Part shown: positions 54,760 to 63,515 of the stretch, in pieces | Position numbering within the stretch: the first letter of the stretch is position 1 | Layout of the letters: each line of letters opens with the position of its first letter | DNA from: Ruegeria atlantica | Lineage (GTDB): Bacteria > Pseudomonadota > Alphaproteobacteria > Rhodobacterales > Rhodobacteraceae | Direction: 5' to 3' | NCBI RefSeq assembly: GCF_001458195.1 | Contig: NZ_CYPU01000039.1 | Span: 310,093 to 374,092 of the forward strand | DNA: 64,000 nucleotides | Made by a program: the position numbers and the translations under genes | The notes under the pieces: model-generated | What the model saw: the letters and a program-made list of their open reading frames with translations, nothing else | Told to the model about the DNA's origin: nothing | Database searches by the model: none

Positions 54760-55148
54760 TCGCCGGCACCTTGTTGGAGGTCTAACAGAACGTCCATAGC
54801 TTTTTCCGCCAGATCGCTTGGAACATAGACGTGGTCGTGGTGATACCCCGCGACCATGTTTGCCGGAATTCTACTTTGGGCAAGAGCATCGGACACAGCG
54901 GCAGTCAAGCCAACGCCTTCCAGTGAGGAATGAACCCGCAAGGTGATGCACTTCATACTGATGGCGCCAGCGGGTGCTGCGTCGATGGGCACGATAAGGG
55001 ACAAACCTTCGGCCTCCATACAACTGGCCCGCGTTCCTTCGGGCCAAGCTTTGTCATGCGGCCAAACGACAAAGGCAAATTCTGCGTCCTGAAGCTCAGG
55101 GCGCATGCCTGCGATCATGGCTGTCGTTTCGATTACCGGTTTCGTCAT
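54756..55148 (-). CDS. ACT-domain protein
   Basis: A 130-residue cytoplasmic protein. Two ACT-like halves are visible: AEFAFVVWPHDKAWP...LSLIVP, then MKCITLRVHSSLEGVGLTAAVSDALAQSRIPANMV. The pattern resembles the small CASTOR/YkfC-type amino-acid-binding ACT proteins. Its ATG overlaps the ABC-F stop. The longer upstream frame lies in the ABC-F coding region and was rejected. Confidence 0.82.
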   Translation of the reverse strand: MTKPVIETTAMIAGMRPELQDAEFAFVVWPHDKAWPEGTRASCMEAEGLSLIVPIDAAPAGAISMKCITLRVHSSLEGVGLTAAVSDALAQSRIPANMVAGYHHDHVYVPSDLAEKAMDVLLDLQQGAGE

Positions 55149-56995
55149 GTCGCTTCGGCCTTTTCCAGGCGTTCGGCTGCGACGACCCAAAGCGCCTCGG
55201 CCTTTTGCATGGCTTCGACCACTTCGGAAAATTTCCGATTCCACGTTGCGAGATCGTTTTTCCTATCGTCCTCGTAAAGCGCAGGATCTGCCAGTTTGGC
55301 CGACAGTTTGTCATGCATATCCGTTAGCTTCTCGATCCGGTCCTCGCATTTGCGAAGGTCTGCCCGCAGGTTCAGCACTGCCTCGCGCGAGGGGCGCTTG
55401 GGCTTGATCACTTGCGGTTTCTCTTTGGCCGGTTTGTCGCGTCCCAGCAGCATGGTGCGATAGGTCTCGAGATCTCCCTCAAAGGGTTTGACCGTTCCGT
55501 CCGAAACCAGCCACAGATGGTCCGCGACCAGCGACAATAGGTGCATATCGTGGCTTACCAGAACCACCGCACCGGAATAGGCGGTCAACGCTTCGACCAG
55601 CGCCTCACGGCTTTCGATATCCAGGTGGTTGGTCGGCTCGTCCAGGATCAACATATGCGGCGCGTCGATGGTTGCGATCAGCAGCGAAAGGCGTGCCTTC
55701 TGGCCGCCCGATAGACGACCAACCTTGGTTTCAGCCTGATCCGCGTTCAGCCCGAACCCCGCCAGACGCGACCGCCACTTGCCCGGCGCCTCGTTCGGGC
55801 GCAGGCGTCGCAGATGGTCCAGCGGCGTTTCGTCCACATAAAGCTCATCCACCTGATGCTGCGCAAAATAACCAATCCGCAGCTTGTTGCTGCGGGTCAT
55901 CTTGCCCGCCATCAGGGGCAGGCGGTCGGACAGCAGCTTGGACAGGGTCGACTTGCCCTGACCGTTCTTGCCCAGCAGCGCGATCCGGTCATCCTGGTCA
56001 ATACGCAGGTTCAAACGGCGCAGCACCTCGGTTTCACCATAGCCCGTCACGCCGCCTTCAATCTGAATGATCGGCGGGGACAGCTCTTCTGGCTCGGGGA
56101 AGGAGAATGCGCGCAGAGCGGCCTCTTGAGGGGTTGAAACCAGTTGAATGCGCTCGATCATTTTCAAGCGTGACTGGGCCTGAACTGCTTTGGATGCCTT
56201 GTAGCGGAAGCGATCCACGAAACTCTGCAGATGGGCGATCCGGGCCTTGGCTTTCACGTTCTCGGATTCCGCCTGTGCCAGCCGTTCAGCGCGGCGTTCG
56301 GCGAATTTGTCATAAGGAACCGCGTAATAGGTCAGCTTGCGGTCTTCCAAATGCAGGATCGACCCCACCGCGCGGTTTAGCAATCCGCGGTCGTGGCTGA
56401 TGATGATGACGGTGTGCGGATATTTGGCCAAATAGCTTTCCAGCCACAGCGCACCTTCGAGGTCCAGGTAGTTCGTCGGTTCGTCCAGCAACAGCAGATC
56501 GGGCTGAGAAAACAGCACCGCCGCCAACGCCACGCGCATCCGCCAGCCGCCCGAGAAATCGGAGCAGGGCCTCAACTGGTCGTCATCATCAAACCCAAGA
56601 CCCTTGAGGATCGAGGCGGCGCGCGCTTCGGCAGACCACGCGTCGATATCTACCAGGCGGGTCTGGATTTCGGCGATACGTGTGGGATCGGTCGCGGTGT
56701 CGGCCTCGTCCATCAGCGCGCTGCGCTCGGTATCGGCGGCCAGAACCGTGTTGATCAGCGACACATCCGAGGAGGGCACCTCTTGCGCCACTCCGCCAAT
56801 CCGGGCGCGCTTCGGGACATTGATATTGCCTGACTCCAGCGCCAATTCGCCCCGGATCAGTCGGAACAGGGTTGTCTTCCCCGTGCCGTTCCGCCCCACA
56901 AGGCCAACCTTGTGGCCGTCGGGAATAGTCGCACTGGCCCCATCGAACAGGGGGCGGCCTTCAACGGCGTAGGTTATGTCTTGAATCCGTAGCAT
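55145..56995 (-). CDS. ABC-F family ATPase (Uup/YheS-like)
   Basis: A 616-residue cytoplasmic protein with two ABC domains. Walker A motifs are GRNGTGKTT (about 35) and GKNGQGKST (about 345). The signatures are SGGWRMR and LSGGQKARL. A linker of about 85 residues separates them, and a C-terminal coiled coil (about 550-616) follows, as in Uup and YheS. There is no membrane domain. It acts on the ribosome or on branched DNA rather than as a transporter. It is the first gene of a four-gene operon. Confidence 0.92.
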   Translation of the reverse strand: MLRIQDITYAVEGRPLFDGASATIPDGHKVGLVGRNGTGKTTLFRLIRGELALESGNINVPKRARIGGVAQEVPSSDVSLINTVLAADTERSALMDEADTATDPTRIAEIQTRLVDIDAWSAEARAASILKGLGFDDDDQLRPCSDFSGGWRMRVALAAVLFSQPDLLLLDEPTNYLDLEGALWLESYLAKYPHTVIIISHDRGLLNRAVGSILHLEDRKLTYYAVPYDKFAERRAERLAQAESENVKAKARIAHLQSFVDRFRYKASKAVQAQSRLKMIERIQLVSTPQEAALRAFSFPEPEELSPPIIQIEGGVTGYGETEVLRRLNLRIDQDDRIALLGKNGQGKSTLSKLLSDRLPLMAGKMTRSNKLRIGYFAQHQVDELYVDETPLDHLRRLRPNEAPGKWRSRLAGFGLNADQAETKVGRLSGGQKARLSLLIATIDAPHMLILDEPTNHLDIESREALVEALTAYSGAVVLVSHDMHLLSLVADHLWLVSDGTVKPFEGDLETYRTMLLGRDKPAKEKPQVIKPKRPSREAVLNLRADLRKCEDRIEKLTDMHDKLSAKLADPALYEDDRKNDLATWNRKFSEVVEAMQKAEALWVVAAERLEKAEAT

Positions 56996-57103
56996 GACGC
57001 GCTCTTAGCAGAGCCTTGGTGCCGCCGCCAGCAGCTTGATATGTTCAATATCCAGGCAATGTGTTAGCGCTGATCCGGTTGGCATTACTCGACGGTTTTC
57101 ATC

Positions 57104-58306
57104 ATGCGCGCGGCTCAGACGCCTCCTTCTTTGGTCACTTTGATCTTCGCCACGGCGTTGTCGGTTTTGTCGTTGAACATGTTCCTGCCGTCGCTTGCGA
57201 GGATGGCCGAGGGATTTCAGGTCGACTACGGACTGATTAACCTGTCAGTCGCCGGGTATTTGGCGGTATCCGCTGTGTTGCAATTGATCATGGGGCCGTT
57301 GTCCGACCGATATGGTCGCAGACCGATCCTGTTGATTTGCATGGCAGTTTTCACAGTGGCCTCCGTTGGCTGCGTATTGGCCGAGTCGATCTGGATATTC
57401 CTCGGTTTCCGTCTGCTTCAAGCGGCGGTGGTGGCCGGACCCGTGCTGTCCAGCGCCTCGATCCGGGATCTCTATACCCCGAACGAGGCCGCCAGCAAAC
57501 TGGGTTATGTTGCGATGGCAATGGCTTTGGCACCGATGCTTGGCCCGATGCTGGGCGGTGCACTGGATATGCTGTTCGGCTGGCGGGCAGGATTCATATT
57601 GTACTCGGTCCTGGGGGCGGGGATGCTAGTGCTGTTGTGGGCGGATATGGGTGAGACGATTACGAACCGTTCCGCGACATTCTCGGCTCAGCTAAAGGAA
57701 TACCCGCACCTGTTTCGCGCGCGTCGGTTCTGGGGTTACGCGCTGTGTGCGGCATTCTCGATCGGCGGGTTCTTCAGCTTTATCACCGGTGCGCCACTGG
57801 TTGCCGCGGTCTGGTTCGACCTGAGCCCTGCCATGCTGGGTCTGGGGATCGGAATTATTACCGGCGGCTTCATGGTGGGCAATTTCATCACCGGGCGTAT
57901 CGCAGCACACACGAAGCTGACGACGATGATTCTGATCGGTCGGGTTGTTGCCTCTATTGGCCCTTTCTGCGGGTTGATGCTGTTTACAGCAGGTCTGGGC
58001 TCGGTCTGGGTATTCTTCGGCTCGGCCATTTGCGTGGGCTTCGGTAACGGGCTGACGAATGCGAACGCCTCGGCCGGCGTAATGTCCGTGAGACCCAACC
58101 TGGCAGGCAGCGCCGCGGGGCTTTCCGGGGCACTAATCGTGGCGTTGGGCGCAGTTCTGACCTTGATGACCGGCGCGTTTGTTAGCCCTGAAAATGGGCC
58201 CTTTCTGGTGTTGGGCATGATGTTCGCCAGCAGCTTTGTCGGATTGCTTGCGGTGCTTTACGTTCGCCGGATCGACGCGTCAGAGCCCTTGCCGGACACA
58301 ATCTGA
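57104..58306 (+). CDS. Bcr/CflA-family MFS drug transporter
   Basis: A 400-residue protein with 12 helices. The conserved segment LIMGPLSDRYGRRPILL is the MFS loop 2-3 motif, followed by RLLQAAVVAGPVLSSASIRDLY, a Bcr/CflA drug-efflux feature. No clear ribosome-binding site precedes the ATG. Divergent from the ABC-F gene; the 108-bp gap contains both promoters. Confidence 0.88.
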   Translation: MRAAQTPPSLVTLIFATALSVLSLNMFLPSLARMAEGFQVDYGLINLSVAGYLAVSAVLQLIMGPLSDRYGRRPILLICMAVFTVASVGCVLAESIWIFLGFRLLQAAVVAGPVLSSASIRDLYTPNEAASKLGYVAMAMALAPMLGPMLGGALDMLFGWRAGFILYSVLGAGMLVLLWADMGETITNRSATFSAQLKEYPHLFRARRFWGYALCAAFSIGGFFSFITGAPLVAAVWFDLSPAMLGLGIGIITGGFMVGNFITGRIAAHTKLTTMILIGRVVASIGPFCGLMLFTAGLGSVWVFFGSAICVGFGNGLTNANASAGVMSVRPNLAGSAAGLSGALIVALGAVLTLMTGAFVSPENGPFLVLGMMFASSFVGLLAVLYVRRIDASEPLPDTI

Positions 58307-58420
58307 TGGCCAAGACCCACTGGCGCAATCATTCCACTTTTCATGAGGCAAATACCGTGTTAGGCGGCGCGCGATGGATTTCGGCGCGTACCTCGCGCCA
58401 TATAGTAAGGAGAGGCCGAT

Positions 58421-58843
58421 ATGGCACTGGAACGCACATTCTCGATCATCAAGCCTGATGCAACACGTCGCAACCTGACTGGCAAGATCAACGCCAAGTT
58501 CGAAGACGCTGGCCTGCGCATCGTTGCGCAAAAGCGCATTCACATGACCAAAGCTCAGGCTGGCAAGTTCTACGACGTGCATGCCGAGCGTCCGTTCTAT
58601 GACGAACTGTGCGAATTCATGTCCTCCGAGCCGGTTATCGTTCAGGTTCTGGAAGGCGAAGGCGCCATTGCAAAGAACCGCGAAGTCATGGGCGCAACCA
58701 ACCCCGCAGACGCAGCACCTGGCACCATTCGCGCGGAGTTCGCTGAATCGGTTGGCGAAAATTCGGTCCACGGTTCGGACGCGCCTGAAACTGCTGCCGT
58801 TGAAATCGCGTACTTCTTTTCGGGCATCGAACTGGTCGGCTAA
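58421..58843 (+). CDS. ndk: Nucleoside diphosphate kinase
   Basis: A 140-residue enzyme balancing NTP pools. The phosphate-carrying His is in ENSVHGSD near residue 117, and [12 protein letters not shown] and [11 protein letters not shown] are conserved. AAGGAG lies 6-8 bases before the ATG. A monocistronic gene followed by a terminator. Confidence 0.96.
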   Translation: MALERTFSIIKPDATRRNLTGKINAKFEDAGLRIVAQKRIHMTKAQAGKFYDVHAERPFYDELCEFMSSEPVIVQVLEGEGAIAKNREVMGATNPADAAPGTIRAEFAESVGENSVHGSDAPETAAVEIAYFFSGIELVG

Positions 58844-58864
58844 TCCGCCGTCAGACGAAGTTCA

Positions 58865-58897
58865 GGGCCGTATCCCATTGGGGGTGCGGCCTTTTTC
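58865..58897 (+). terminator. Terminator after ndk
   Basis: GGCCG and CGGCC form the base of a stem whose inside also pairs (ATCCC with GGGGT), followed by TTTTTCG. It ends a few bases before the stop of the convergent TfoX-like gene. Confidence 0.8.
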
Positions 58898-58900
58898 GTT

Positions 58901-59248
58901 TCAGACCTGTTTAAGATCTTTCGGCGCGACCCGTATGCCTATCGCATCCAGATCAGAAATCATCCGGGTTTCCGGGGCGGTGCTGACGCTGGATTTTATC
59001 GCGTCGAACTTTACGCGCAGTGCCTTCTTTTCCTCGCCCTTGCAGTCGTTCCAGGGGCGCCCCTGCAATCCCATCACCAATACGTAGTATCCGATGAAAT
59101 GCGGTCGGGTGCCCGCCTGTAATAGCCGTGCATAGGCCTCATCCGCCCCCAAATCGCGCAATTCCTGCGCAGAATGAATGCCTGCGCGTGCGCAGGATTG
59201 CTCAAAAGCCGGGCCGAGATTGCGGATTGATGAAACAGGATCAGACAT
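58901..59248 (-). CDS. TfoX/Sxy C-terminal domain protein
   Basis: A 115-residue protein. SIRNLGPAFEQSCARAGIHSAQELRDLGADEAY is the helical TfoX_C fold. The N-terminal TfoX domain is absent and the C-terminal 40 residues are different. In gammaproteobacteria TfoX controls competence; in this group the short form has no assigned role. The start was set at 59248 although the purine run is very close to the ATG. Confidence 0.82.
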   Translation of the reverse strand: MSDPVSSIRNLGPAFEQSCARAGIHSAQELRDLGADEAYARLLQAGTRPHFIGYYVLVMGLQGRPWNDCKGEEKKALRVKFDAIKSSVSTAPETRMISDLDAIGIRVAPKDLKQV

Positions 59249-59410
59249 CCCCCCGTCTTAGCCAAACGCTCGGACAGAGTCATTCGGTTGTTCGAGCAAA
59301 GTCAGATGTTTTGGTCATTGCTGTTGATCAACGGAGTTAGTCGTTGAACGGATCGCAGGAATATGAATTCATGATCACGTACTGGATCCTCGGTGAAAGG
59401 GACGCTCTTA
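59249..59410. promoter_or_regulatory. TfoX-like / CHAD divergent promoter region
   Basis: A 162-bp gap with a modestly AT-rich part at 59280-59390. It should hold promoters for the TfoX-like gene and the CHAD-ParA-CYTH operon. No terminator or known operator was identified. Confidence 0.4.
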
Positions 59411-60925
59411 ATGGCTCGGGTCAAAAACTGTTTTGTTATCCCGGGCACATTCGATGAGGCGGGTTTTACTAAATCTTTGAAAGAACTGGCATTGCGGTTC
59501 GAGGCCGCTCAACCTGCTGGAAATTTTGATATTCTGGATTGCCATGACCAATCCCTCAGGGCATCTGCTAAGGTTTTGATCCAAACCGATGGGTCACTGT
59601 TTTTGTTGCGCGGCGGTAGAGCCGAAACCCAGCGGTGCAAGGTTAAGGGCAAGTTCGTGCAGGATTTGCCTGACGGATCCGTCAAAGCGGGTCTAGCGGG
59701 CTTTCCCAAGTTGCGCGCGTTGATGAGCGTCGGAGCGGGCAGAGCCAAGCACCGATCATTTGCCATTCTGGGTGACCTGCAAAAGACACAAGTGCGTGGC
59801 ACGATGATGTTGATGTCCTCGGATCAGGGGCAGGTAACAGTTGTAACCGTTCAACACATGCGCGGATATGACCGGGCGTATAAGACTGTTTGTGAAAAGC
59901 TTACGAAATTGGAGGGTGGCAAAAGCAAGGCTAAGCCATTGTTCGACTGGTTGTTTCCCGACGCGACCATATACAAGGCCAAGCCCGAAATCCGCGTTTG
60001 TAAACAAGAGCCATCAATCGAGGTCGCCACAGACATCATTCGCACCTATCTGGCGGTCGCGCGCCAGAATGAGGCGGGCGTGATCCATGATATCGATACT
60101 GAATTTCTGCATGACTACCGCGTTTCCCTGCGCCGCGTGCGATCTGTGATCAGCCTGTTCAAGGGGGTGCTCTCGCCTGAACAAACCGCTGCGTTAAAGC
60201 GCGAGTTTTCCGGTCTGATGGAACCCACTGGACGAGCGCGGGACTTGGACGTCTATCTGTTGGAAAAAGACAGTTACTTCAATCTGATACCGCCGAACCT
60301 TCATGAAGGTGCCGTGGCCATGTTTGTGCAATTCGAAAGGGAACGCAGCCAGGCACTTGGACGTCTGTCTCGGCGCTTTCGGACGCAGAGCTATGACAAT
60401 CAGATGAAAAAGTTGACCAAGCTTTTCGCTGATCCGACAAACCTGCAGCCTGGCCCAAATGCAGATCGGCCTGCCTATGAATACGCGCGCGCCCTGATCT
60501 GGAAGCGATATCGCAAAGCCTGCAAACTGGCGCGCGGCATTACGCCAAACACGCCTGACGAATCTGTGCATAATCTGCGGATCGACTGCAAAAAACTGCG
60601 TTATCTTATGGAGTTCTTTGCGCCTTTGTTCGACGCAAAGGCATTCAAAACGATCATCAAGTCATTGAAAAAGCTTCAGGATAATCTGGGCCTGTTCAAT
60701 GATTTCTCAGTCCAACAAGAGGCGCTTCTGAATTTTGTGAAACAGCACACCAATAAGCAAGGCCGCGCTGATGCGCAGTTGACCTTGTCCGTGGGCGGGC
60801 TGATTTCTGTTCTGGATCAGCGCCAATTGGCGGAACGTGACCGTGTCATCGCAAGTTTCAAGCATTTCGACAGCCCGGACATCCGGCACCTGTTCCGCAG
60901 TTTGTTTCATCAAAAGGAGGGCTGA
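59411..60925 (+). CDS. CHAD-domain protein with degenerate CYTH N-terminus
   Basis: A 504-residue protein. Residues 200-500 are the CHAD helical bundle, with conserved His and Lys/Arg in FLHDYRVSLRRVRSVI and SVHNLRIDCKKLRYLMEFF. The N-terminal 190 residues resemble the CYTH half of CYTH-CHAD fusions (FVQDLPDGSVKAGL, then RALMSVGAGRAKHRS) but lack the usual ExExK start, so it is probably catalytically dead. CHAD domains bind polyphosphate and target granules. A GTG six codons upstream is possible. The next gene starts 3 bp after the stop. Confidence 0.85.
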   Translation: MARVKNCFVIPGTFDEAGFTKSLKELALRFEAAQPAGNFDILDCHDQSLRASAKVLIQTDGSLFLLRGGRAETQRCKVKGKFVQDLPDGSVKAGLAGFPKLRALMSVGAGRAKHRSFAILGDLQKTQVRGTMMLMSSDQGQVTVVTVQHMRGYDRAYKTVCEKLTKLEGGKSKAKPLFDWLFPDATIYKAKPEIRVCKQEPSIEVATDIIRTYLAVARQNEAGVIHDIDTEFLHDYRVSLRRVRSVISLFKGVLSPEQTAALKREFSGLMEPTGRARDLDVYLLEKDSYFNLIPPNLHEGAVAMFVQFERERSQALGRLSRRFRTQSYDNQMKKLTKLFADPTNLQPGPNADRPAYEYARALIWKRYRKACKLARGITPNTPDESVHNLRIDCKKLRYLMEFFAPLFDAKAFKTIIKSLKKLQDNLGLFNDFSVQQEALLNFVKQHTNKQGRADAQLTLSVGGLISVLDQRQLAERDRVIASFKHFDSPDIRHLFRSLFHQKEG

Positions 60926-60928
60926 GGA

Positions 60929-61684
60929 GTGAAGATCATTGCCTGTTACAGCAACAAGGGCGGTGTGGGTAAAACCGCGACCTCGGTCAATCTGGCCCGT
61001 GCCTACGCAGCAGCGGGGCACAAAGTTCTGCTGTGCGATCTGGATCCGCAAGGGGCATCCGGGTTCTATCTGCGCGTCAAACCGTCCAAAAAGCTGACAG
61101 ATGCAAGGTTCTTTGAGGATGTCGCGCGGTTCACCAAGTCCATTCGCGCCAGTGACTTCGAGGGGCTGGACGTGCTGCCAGCAAACATGACCTTTCGGGA
61201 TTTTGACGTCTTCCTGTCACGGATGCGGAACACGCGGTCGCGGTTGAAAAAAGCGCTGATCTCGGCGGGCAGCGACTATGAGGTGATCATTCTGGATTGC
61301 CCGCCCAACTTTTCGACCCTGTCGGAAAACATCTTCAAGGCGGCCGATCAGATTGTGGTTCCGGTCATCCCGACGACCCTGTCTGAACGGTCTTTCGATC
61401 AGTTGGTTGGGTTTTTTGATGCCAACAAGTTGTCGAAGAAAAAGCTGACGGCATTCTTCTCCATGGTGCAACAGCGCAAGACCCTGCACCTTGAGACTAT
61501 GGATGCGATGCGAAAGCTCTATCGCAAACGGTTCCTGCACAGCTCAATCCCGTTTGCGGCGGATATCGAACGGATGGGGCAGAACCGTGCGCCGGTCAGT
61601 GAATTCGCCCCGCGCAGCGCCGCCAGCTTGGCATATCAAAAGCTGTATAATGAGATGGAAAACGGAGTGGTTTCAAAGCGATGA
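60929..61684 (+). CDS. ParA-family ATPase in the CHAD/CYTH operon
   Basis: A 251-residue P-loop ATPase. The deviant Walker A is NKGGVGKT near residue 9, the second lysine-bearing loop is CDLDPQGASGF, and LDCPPNFSTL is the Walker B region. It starts with GTG (after GAGGA) and overlaps the CYTH gene by 4 bp. No ParB gene is beside it. Position between two polyphosphate-related genes suggests granule placement, in the way ParA-like McdA places carboxysomes; this is inference. Confidence 0.88.
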   Translation: MKIIACYSNKGGVGKTATSVNLARAYAAAGHKVLLCDLDPQGASGFYLRVKPSKKLTDARFFEDVARFTKSIRASDFEGLDVLPANMTFRDFDVFLSRMRNTRSRLKKALISAGSDYEVIILDCPPNFSTLSENIFKAADQIVVPVIPTTLSERSFDQLVGFFDANKLSKKKLTAFFSMVQQRKTLHLETMDAMRKLYRKRFLHSSIPFAADIERMGQNRAPVSEFAPRSAASLAYQKLYNEMENGVVSKR

Positions 61685-62148
61685 GCACCGAAATTGAACG
61701 CAAATTTCTGGTGGCGGAACTGCCCGACCTTAGCGGCGCGGATAAGGCCGTCGTTCGCCAAGGTTATCTGACTGCACCGGACGATTCCACGGAATTGCGT
61801 CTGCGGCAAAAGAATGACAGGTACTTTTTGACGCTCAAAGGAGCGGGCTCCTTGGTGCGGGTGGAACGCGAGGCCGAGATCACGGCCGAGCAATTCGAAA
61901 CCTTCTGGCCGGAAACCGAAGGACGTCGGGTTGAGAAAGAACGCTATACCGGAAAAATGCTAGACGGTCGGGTGTTTGAGCTGGACATCTTTCTGGGAAG
62001 CCTCGCGCCGCTGCGGCTGGTCGAGGTTGAGTTCGAAACAGAGGCCGAGGCGCAGGAATACACGCCGCCCGACTGGTTCGGAACAGATGTGACGGCAGAT
62101 AAACGTTATAAAAACAAGATGATGGCGATCAAGGGTGTGCCAATCTAG
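61681..62148 (+). CDS. CYTH-domain (triphosphate tunnel) protein
   Basis: A 155-residue beta-barrel protein starting MSTEIERKFLV, the diagnostic ExExK motif. It keeps further charged residues (RLRQKNDRYFLTLKG, RVEREAEIT, ERYTG, ELDIFLG, LVEVEFETE, ADKRYKNKMMA) that line the tunnel for triphosphate or polyphosphate. The likely activity is inorganic triphosphatase. Its stop codon shares the CTAG with the stop of the convergent histidine kinase. Confidence 0.92.
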   Translation: MSTEIERKFLVAELPDLSGADKAVVRQGYLTAPDDSTELRLRQKNDRYFLTLKGAGSLVRVEREAEITAEQFETFWPETEGRRVEKERYTGKMLDGRVFELDIFLGSLAPLRLVEVEFETEAEAQEYTPPDWFGTDVTADKRYKNKMMAIKGVPI

Positions 62149-63515
62149 GGCTTACGCGCCAGTTTGATTGTTGCCTCGAGACCCGGGTCGCAATTGCGGG
62201 CCTCGAATGCGCCCTGATGCATGTGTGAAATCGCTGCCACTAGCGCCAGACCCAAGCCTGAGTTGCGCTCGGTCCTTGCGGGATCGAGCGTCACAAACGG
62301 CACCTGCAGGCGTGGCAAATCCTCTTCAGGGACACCAGGGCCCCGGTCACGCACGCTCAGGCAGGTGTAGGGGCCGCTTTCTGACAGGGTGATCGTGATC
62401 GCCGTCTTTTCCGGGGCATAACGCATGGCATTTTCCAGAAGATTTGACAGCGCTTGAGACAGAAGCGGGCGGTGCCCCTGAACAGTGTGGGCGGTGCCGA
62501 CGACCTCAAGCGAGATGCTCTGATCGGCGGCAACTGGTTCGTACAACTCGACGACGTCGCCAATCAGTTGCTGCAGATCCACGGGTTCGAATTGTTCCCG
62601 CCCGACACCGGCTTCGGCGCGTGAGATTTCAGTCAATTGCCCCAGAACACGCAGCACGTGGTCGATCTCGGCCGTAGCGCGGGCCACGTCGACCTCGCGG
62701 TCCAGATCACTTTTGGACGGGTCAGACAGCGACTCGACCCTTTGACGCAAGCGGGACAGGGGGGATCGCAGGTCATGGGCGATTGAATTCGAGGTTGTGC
62801 GCAGATTGCTGATCAGTTCCTCAATCCGGTCCAACATGCTGTTCAGGGTTCCGGCCACTTGATCCAGCTCATCCCCGGTTCCGCGCAAGGGCATGCGGCG
62901 GGACAGATCACCTGATACGATGTTTTCTGCCGTGCCCGCAAATTCCGACAGGCGAGTGAACACCAACCGGGTGAAAAGCCAGCCGGTCAAAAGGCTTAGC
63001 GCCAGTGCAATGGCTAGGGCCAAGCCAACCGCGCGCAACAGTGCACGGTCGAATTGCTGCCGTGCAAGGGCATCCCGACCTACCAACAGGCGTTCGCCAC
63101 CGGGCAGGCGAACTGAGGCGGCCGAGATCGGCACCAACTGGTCGTTATCGGCGCGGCGAAGATCCAGATCGACCCAACCGCTGCCTGCCGTGACATCCGC
63201 AGGCCAGTGCTTGAGGTTCCCGGCCAGCTTCACACCGAACCGGTCCGTCAAAAGATACAGCGCATCCCGCTCGGACGCGGTTGGAATCCTGCGTTCAATG
63301 GCTTGCAACAGCCCGAACAGACCGCGTCGTTCGTATTCATCTGCCAGGCCTGTCAGTTCGGCGGACACCACTGAACGGGTCTCGCCCTCGATACTGCGAT
63401 TGGCGGTGAAGTATACAAGCCCCAGCACGATTGCGGTCAGCAACGTGCTGAGAACCATGCTGGCTAGAACGAGGCGGGTGCGAGAATTATTGAACGAAAG
63501 TCGCAAGTTATCCAT
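62145..63515 (-). CDS. Sensor histidine kinase
   Basis: A 456-residue kinase. A first helix (about 15-37), a periplasmic domain of about 130 residues and a second helix (about 165-185) are followed by a HAMP domain (about 185-240), the HisKA box SIAHDLRSPLSRLRQR, and the HATPase region with LLENAMRYA and the DRGPGVPEEDL and NSGLGLALV boxes. Its ATG lies 8 bp inside the end of the response-regulator gene. The signal is unknown. Confidence 0.92.
   Translation of the reverse strand: MDNLRLSFNNSRTRLVLASMVLSTLLTAIVLGLVYFTANRSIEGETRSVVSAELTGLADEYERRGLFGLLQAIERRIPTASERDALYLLTDRFGVKLAGNLKHWPADVTAGSGWVDLDLRRADNDQLVPISAASVRLPGGERLLVGRDALARQQFDRALLRAVGLALAIALALSLLTGWLFTRLVFTRLSEFAGTAENIVSGDLSRRMPLRGTGDELDQVAGTLNSMLDRIEELISNLRTTSNSIAHDLRSPLSRLRQRVESLSDPSKSDLDREVDVARATAEIDHVLRVLGQLTEISRAEAGVGREQFEPVDLQQLIGDVVELYEPVAADQSISLEVVGTAHTVQGHRPLLSQALSNLLENAMRYAPEKTAITITLSESGPYTCLSVRDRGPGVPEEDLPRLQVPFVTLDPARTERNSGLGLALVAAISHMHQGAFEARNCDPGLEATIKLARKP

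Noticed and set aside
61681-62148. CYTH protein as class IV adenylate cyclase
   Set aside because: Length and gene context (CHAD, ParA) favour triphosphatase-type activity; sequence alone does not prove either.
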